DNA from: Actinomycetes bacterium
Lineage (GTDB): Bacteria; Actinomycetota; Acidimicrobiia; Acidimicrobiales; Acidimicrobiaceae
Direction: 5' to 3'
Length of the DNA: 10,948 nucleotides
NCBI GenBank assembly: GCA_021792075.1
Contig: JAJYVK010000024.1
Coordinates: 1 to 10,948 of the forward strand
Below, one piece after another: positions 8,156 through 10,948 of this stretch; position 1 is the stretch's first letter; every line of letters begins with the position of its first letter. Made by a program: the position numbers and the translations under genes. A model generated the notes under the pieces. That model was not told the origin of the DNA. It saw only the letters and a program-made list of their open reading frames with translations, and ran no database searches.

Positions 8156-9737
8156 TCAATTCTCCGAGCCTATTTCTGACCTCATCCTCCAACTCTCGCC
8201 CACGATCGAACTCTGCGAACAGCTCCTTCTTGAGCCGCTCAATCTTCTCAGCAATCGGCTCGTCGTCGATCTCGGCCTCTTCAGCGCCGACATATCGACC
8301 GGGGGTGAGCACGAAGTCGTGATGCTTGATCTCCTCCAGGCTTGCAGCCTTGGCAAATCCGGCCACATCCTCGTATCCACCATCGTGGTTGCGCCAAGCG
8401 TGGTAGGTGCTGGCGATCCTGGCGATGTCGGCGTCGTCGAGGACGCGCAGCCTGCGGCTCTCCATGGTCCCGAGCTTGCGGGCATCAATAAATAGCACCT
8501 CGCCTCGGCGCTTGCGGTGACCGTTGCCGTGGCGATCCTTGGAGACGAACCAGAGGCTGACGGGGATGCCGGTGTTGAAGAACAGCTTGTCGGGCATGGC
8601 GACGATGCAGTCGACGAGGTCGGCTTCTACAAGCCTGCGCCGTATCTCGCCCTCGCCACCTGTTTTGCTGGACAACGAACCATTCGCCAGAACAAAGCCG
8701 GCGGTGCCTTTCGGAGACAAGTGATAGATGAAGTGCTGTACCCAGGCGAAGTTGGCGTTGCCCTGTGGCGGGGTGCCATACTTCCAGCGGGGATCGTCTG
8801 TAAGCTTGGCATCCCACCAGTTGGAGACATTGAACGGAGGATTCGCAATCACGAAGTCGGCCCTAAGGTCTGGGTGGAGATCACGGGTGAATGAGTCGGC
8901 TGACTGGTCACCGAGATCAGCCTCGATTCCACGGAGAGCGAGGTTCATTTTGGCCAGCTTCCAGGTGGTGTCGGTGAACTCCTGGCCATAGATGGAGATA
9001 TCCGTGCGCTTGCCACCGTGCGCCTTCACGAACTCGGCGGACTGGACAAACATACCACCCGAGCCGCAACACGGGTCGTAGACACGTCCGTGGTAGGGCT
9101 CCAGCATTTGCACAAGCGTCCGCACCACTGATCGAGGCGTGTAGAACGCACCGGCATCCTTGCCGGTCTCCTTGCCGGCGAACTGACCGAGGAAGTATTC
9201 ATACACCCGACCGAGCACGTCGTCGGAGCCGTGATCGTCGGTCTCGGTAAAGCCAATGGATCCGATTAGGTCGACAAGTTGGCCAAGTCTTCCCTTGTCA
9301 AGCCCTTCTCGGCCATAGTTGCGGGGCAGGACACCTCGGATCGATGGATTCTCCTTCTCGATGAGGTCCATGGCAGCATCGATGTCCTGGCCGATGCTGG
9401 GTAGCTTGGCTCGGTCCTGAATGTGCTGCCAACGAGCGTTAGCCGGAACCCAGAACACGTTGTGGCTTGTGTATTCGTCTCGGTCTTCGATGAGTCGAGA
9501 GCGACGGTCGGCGTTTGGGATGAAGTCGCTGGAGTCGGGGTCGTTCAGGCTCGTTTCAATCGCTTGGCGACGCTCCTCAAACCGATCAGAAATGTACTTG
9601 AGGAAGACCAGACCAAGGACGACATGCTTGTACTCGCTTGGCTCCTGGTTCCCTCGTAGCGCATCAGCGGTGTCCCAGAGGCGCTGTTCGAGTGTCTTGG
9701 TCTGCTTTGCTGTCGCCTTGGAAGACCGTGCTGCCAT
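8148..9737 (-). CDS. hsdM: Type I restriction-modification DNA adenine-N6 methyltransferase (HsdM)
   Basis: A 529-residue methyltransferase that transfers a methyl group from S-adenosylmethionine to adenine N6 in the target chosen by HsdS. Residues about 13-150 form the helical HsdM N-terminal domain (LEQRLWDTADALRG; YKHVVLGLVFLKYISDRFE). The catalytic domain follows: GAFYTPRSVV (196-205), SAM-binding motif I DPCCGSGGMF (221-230) and catalytic motif IV NPPF (299-302). The C-terminal helices (about 495-525) are charged and likely bind HsdS. Length is close to EcoR124I HsdM (about 520). The ATG at 9737 is the first gene of the operon. Its Shine-Dalgarno sequence is weak, in contrast to those of hsdS and hsdR. 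Confidence 0.97.
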   Translation of the reverse strand: MAARSSKATAKQTKTLEQRLWDTADALRGNQEPSEYKHVVLGLVFLKYISDRFEERRQAIETSLNDPDSSDFIPNADRRSRLIEDRDEYTSHNVFWVPANARWQHIQDRAKLPSIGQDIDAAMDLIEKENPSIRGVLPRNYGREGLDKGRLGQLVDLIGSIGFTETDDHGSDDVLGRVYEYFLGQFAGKETGKDAGAFYTPRSVVRTLVQMLEPYHGRVYDPCCGSGGMFVQSAEFVKAHGGKRTDISIYGQEFTDTTWKLAKMNLALRGIEADLGDQSADSFTRDLHPDLRADFVIANPPFNVSNWWDAKLTDDPRWKYGTPPQGNANFAWVQHFIYHLSPKGTAGFVLANGSLSSKTGGEGEIRRRLVEADLVDCIVAMPDKLFFNTGIPVSLWFVSKDRHGNGHRKRRGEVLFIDARKLGTMESRRLRVLDDADIARIASTYHAWRNHDGGYEDVAGFAKAASLEEIKHHDFVLTPGRYVGAEEAEIDDEPIAEKIERLKKELFAEFDRGRELEDEVRNRLGELSE

Positions 9738-9783
9738 TTACCGTTCTGCTCTATCTGGATTATCTATCTTGGTTGGTTGCAAT

Positions 9784-9800
9784 TTATGGTTCATTATGGT
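9784..9800. repeat. Phased direct repeat TTATGGT x2 near the predicted hsdM transcription start
   Basis: TTATGGT occurs at 9784-9790 and again at 9794-9800, one helical turn apart, in the first bases of the predicted hsdM leader. The spacing and position are what a repressor's direct-repeat operator would show. No protein in the window can be assigned to it. Confidence 0.3.
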
Positions 9801-9804
9801 GTAT

Positions 9805-9833
9805 ATTGTAACACTTTATGCTTTGGTGGCGAA
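9805..9833 (-). promoter_or_regulatory. Candidate promoter of the hsdM-gajB operon
   Basis: On the minus strand TTCGCC (9833-9828), a 17-nt spacer and TACAAT (9810-9805) resemble a sigma-70 promoter with a good -10 and a poor -35. A better -35 hexamer, TTGACC (9839-9834), lies 6 nt upstream but would be 23 nt from this -10. The predicted start near 9798 gives a leader of about 60 nt. No other gap in the operon is long enough to hold a separate promoter outside coding sequence. Confidence 0.45.
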
Positions 9834-9852
9834 GGTCAACATTCAGCGTAGG

Positions 9853-9903
9853 CACTGGCTGGGACAGTAATACTGACCGAAGGCGGGAGTACTCTCGCCA
9901 GTG
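9853..9903. repeat. Nested inverted repeats in the intergenic region
   Basis: CACTGGC (9853-9859) and GCCAGTG (9897-9903) are exact reverse complements. Between them, sharing the right arm, lies an 18-bp near-palindrome at 9882-9899 (GGCGGGAG-TACTCTCGCC, one mismatched pair on each axis). No reading frame explains these. They could be protein-binding sites or part of a structured RNA together with the hairpin just downstream. Confidence 0.35.
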
Positions 9904-9924
9904 AAATGGGCAGAGCCGGTCGCG

Positions 9925-9963
9925 TCGGGCTTCACGACACAACGTGGATCTCCGCCCGATTTT
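9925..9963 (+). terminator. Terminator-like hairpin in the intergenic region
   Basis: On the plus strand TCGGGC (9925-9930) pairs with GCCCGA (9954-9959), with an inner CACG (9933-9936) / CGTG (9943-9946), and TTTT follows (9960-9963). The stem is interrupted by internal loops and the T-run is short, so termination is uncertain. No plus-strand gene is seen upstream, so if real it would end a small RNA or attenuate a leader of the downstream peptide gene. Confidence 0.3.
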
Positions 9964-10029
9964 CAAATACCGTGTATCATAACTGGCGCAGATAGATAAT
10001 GTGTCAAGGTAATGTATACCATATAGAGA

Positions 10030-10058
10030 TAGTTATTCTTCGCATGCGGGCTTACTAT
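10030..10058 (+). promoter_or_regulatory. Candidate promoter of the repeat-tailed membrane peptide gene
   Basis: TACTAT (10053-10058) resembles a -10 box. A 17-nt spacer separates it from TAGTTA (10030-10035), a poor -35 matching 3 of 6 consensus bases. Transcription would begin near 10065, about 40 nt before the ATG, within the hairpin at 10060-10088. Confidence 0.3.
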
Positions 10059-10059
10059 G

Positions 10060-10088
10060 ACTGATGGATACAAAAGTATTCATCAAGT
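10060..10088. repeat. Twelve-pair stem with AAAA loop just before the peptide gene's ribosome-binding site
   Basis: GATGGATAC (10063-10071) pairs with GTATTCATC (10076-10084) around an AAAA loop, with one G-U pair. The stem extends by T-A (10062/10085) and, after one bulged A (10086), by C-G and A-T. It ends 5 nt before the Shine-Dalgarno sequence. It could be an operator palindrome at the start site or an RNA hairpin controlling stability or translation. Confidence 0.5.
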
Positions 10089-10093
10089 AACCC

Positions 10094-10100
10094 AAAGGAG
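10094..10100 (+). promoter_or_regulatory. Strong ribosome-binding site of the membrane peptide gene
   Basis: AAAGGAG followed by a 5-nt spacer and ATG at 10106. It is the best evidence that the short reading frame downstream is translated. Confidence 0.75.
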
Positions 10101-10105
10101 ACAAC

Positions 10106-10420
10106 ATGACTACAGTAATTTCAACTACAAGGCGTATCGCCGTTGCGATACTCGCCACCGTAATGCTTATCGCATTTGTGGTGACAATGTTTATCGGATT
10201 CCATACGATAGTAACGAACAACCATCAGGCTATGCACCACGCACAGGATACTGCTCACTTTGCTATTAACGGCGTTTGGGGAGGAAGAGTGGAGCTGGCT
10301 GCCATAATGTTTCCAGGCTTTGGCGGCCAGGGGCCAGGTAGTGCGGAACTCGCTACGGTAATGTTTCCGATGGGTGGTCGGGGGCCAGGTAGTACGGAAC
10401 TGGCTATCTGGAGTGTCTGA
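10106..10420 (+). CDS. Unrecognised 104-residue membrane-anchored peptide with tandem repeats
   Basis: I do not recognise this protein. Residues 1-10 contain Arg9-Arg10. A strongly hydrophobic segment follows (about 11-36), long enough for one membrane crossing or an uncleaved signal anchor, with the positive charges predicting N-in, C-out. Residues 37-58 are polar with several His. The tail (62-104) is three repeat units: VELAAIMFPGFGGQGPGS, AELATVMFPMGGRGPGS and a truncated TELAIWSV. There is no Cys and no enzyme motif. The AAAGGAG site and ATG argue for real translation. It diverges from the hsdM operon across about 370 bp of structured DNA. Possibilities include a secreted or surface peptide, a multi-core precursor peptide (no maturation enzyme is visible), a small membrane effector, or a fragment of a larger repeat protein. 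Function is unknown. Confidence 0.55.
   Translation: MTTVISTTRRIAVAILATVMLIAFVVTMFIGFHTIVTNNHQAMHHAQDTAHFAINGVWGGRVELAAIMFPGFGGQGPGSAELATVMFPMGGRGPGSTELAIWSV
10289..10417 (+). repeat. Tandem coding repeat, units of 54 and 51 bp plus a partial third
   Basis: The units span 10289-10342, 10343-10393 and 10394-10417. The DNA at 10330-10355 and 10381-10406 (26 bases starting GGGGCCAGGTAGT) matches with 2 differences at a 51-bp period. AATGTTTCC recurs at 10306-10314 and 10360-10368. Shared protein core: E-L-A-x-x-M-F-P, then Gly-rich, then GPGS. Confidence 0.85.
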
Positions 10421-10650
10421 GGAGGAAGGTAGCATCCGAATTGGTGTTCCAATCCAGGATTGGACGCTACGGAAGCGGGGGCGGTGGATCGAGGTTTTGG
10501 TGTTGCACTTCGAAGTTGAATCCGCCTTCCACCTATGGGTGTTGGGTTGCAACGCCGGAACGGGCTTACAGAGATCTAAAACACGTTGGTCGCTGTCTTG
10601 ATTTGGTCGAGATTCCTGATGATGATATGGCAGAGATGGGAGCAGCCTGA
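10393..10650 (+). pseudogene. Possible decayed coding fragment ending in an ATPERAYRD motif
   Basis: An open frame without a clear start; the only candidate is TTG at 10441, 12 nt after a GGAGGAAGG sequence. Its C-terminal part reads TYGCWVATPERAYRDLK and ends after a short acidic stretch (IPDDDMAEMG). ATPERA-x-x-D recalls the ATPEKALxD motif in AbiEi-type antitoxins of type IV toxin-antitoxin systems, but the upstream residues do not resemble that family and no AbiEii partner is present. The frame's stop codon coincides with the TG that begins the IS-like end at 10648, as if a gene had been interrupted there. This is a weak call; it may be non-coding. Confidence 0.2.
10429..10470 (+). other. 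Mutually exclusive small hairpins after the peptide gene
   Basis: ATTGG (10440-10444), CCAAT (10449-10453) and ATTGG (10459-10463) are arranged so that the middle arm can pair with either side. Outer arms GTAGC (10429-10433) and GCTAC (10466-10470) enclose them. There is no T-run, so this is not a classic terminator. It may be a 3'-end structure of the peptide transcript or chance. Confidence 0.3.
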
Positions 10651-10673
10651 AGTGGACCCCAATATCTGGAGAA
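10648..10673 (+). mobile_element. Sequence resembling an IS3-family terminal inverted repeat
   Basis: TGAAGTGGACCCCAATATCT and the following GGAGAA resemble the TG-initiated, GGACCCCAA-containing ends typical of IS3-family elements in actinobacteria. No transposase frame follows and no matching opposite end is visible in the window, so at most this is a relic. The call rests on resemblance by eye. Confidence 0.3.
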
Positions 10674-10948
10674 CCTATATACCTATCTACCTGGTACTTG
10701 AGCAATTTGTGTAGCAACGACCGTTGCAATAAAGGGTATTCTGGCCAAAGTTGTGAATGGGTGTAAATAGATGTGAACACATCCAATGAAGATCATCTCT
10801 CTTCCCGCAGATGCCTGTATACACAATGATACCATATAATGTCGAATCAGACCAAATCAAACTACCAACAGCCAGGCGAAGTTTCCATCGACAAATGAGG
10901 ATAGGATCGGTTAGAGACCTATCTTTACGTAGATGGATTACTGAGGTG
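10674..10948. other. AT-rich region without a recognisable gene
   Basis: No reading frame here has a convincing start, ribosome-binding site or family motif on either strand. The only local structure seen is GATGTG-AA-CACATC (10770-10783), a short palindrome. Together with 10421-10647 this makes over 500 bases of probably non-coding or decayed sequence. Confidence 0.5.

Noticed and set aside
10289..10417. Regular repeats as a CRISPR array or replication iterons
   Set aside because: The repeats are in frame, their period follows codon numbers (18 and 17), they lack unique spacers, and no cas or rep gene is present.
10121..10786. A 221-codon open frame on the minus strand
   Set aside because: It begins with TTG without a ribosome-binding site, has a His/Ser/Pro/Arg-rich composition with no motif, and runs antisense through the better supported peptide gene and its repeats.
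590..10846. The 11-base sequence ATAATGTCGAA at 590-600 and again at 10836-10846, flanking the whole gene block like attachment sites
   Set aside because: Matches of this length are expected by chance several times in 11 kb, the flanking bases do not agree, and there is no integrase or tRNA gene at either copy.

Overview
The window looks like a defence island from a moderately high-GC actinobacterium. The tandem-HTH protein at the left edge resembles actinobacterial recombinase-type HTH proteins, and HsdM, HsdS, HsdR and the two downstream genes are rich in A, R, D and V. The genus cannot be fixed from the sequence; Corynebacterium- or Bifidobacterium-like hosts are reasonable guesses. The right-hand 1.2 kb is visibly richer in A+T and poor in genes, as expected for horizontally acquired or decaying DNA.

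Layout. (1) 109-543, plus strand: a small protein with two helix-turn-helix units and no recombinase catalytic domain. (2) 609-9737, minus strand: a compact five-gene block transcribed from right to left as hsdM, hsdS, hsdR, gajA-like, gajB-like. The junctions are an 8-nt overlap, a 4-nt overlap, a 3-nt gap and a 0-nt gap, so the block is very probably one operon of about 9 kb. (3) 9738-10105: the intergenic region between the operon and a gene on the other strand. It holds a candidate hsdM promoter with a phased direct repeat, palindromes, a terminator-like hairpin, and a hairpin upstream of a strong ribosome-binding site. (4) 10106-10420, plus strand: an unrecognised 104-residue protein with one N-terminal membrane segment and a C-terminal tail of tandem 17-18 residue repeats rich in Gly and Pro. 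(5) 10421-10948: no convincing intact gene. It holds mutually exclusive small hairpins, a possible decayed reading frame and a sequence resembling an IS3-family end.

How the genes work together. HsdM, HsdS and HsdR would form a type I restriction-modification enzyme, closest in subunit sizes and order to the type IC (EcoR124I) class. HsdS sets the DNA target, HsdM methylates adenine, and HsdR translocates and cuts unmodified DNA. The next two genes are a fused ABC ATPase-TOPRIM (OLD-family) nuclease and a UvrD-like helicase, the pair that defines Gabija (class 2 OLD) anti-phage systems. The notable point is that Gabija is appended directly to the restriction operon, giving two DNA-targeting defences under one apparent promoter. 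Two local curiosities stand out: an exact 24-bp tandem duplication inside the nuclease gene beside the TOPRIM metal-binding acidic motif, and the unexplained repeat-tailed membrane peptide divergent from the operon.
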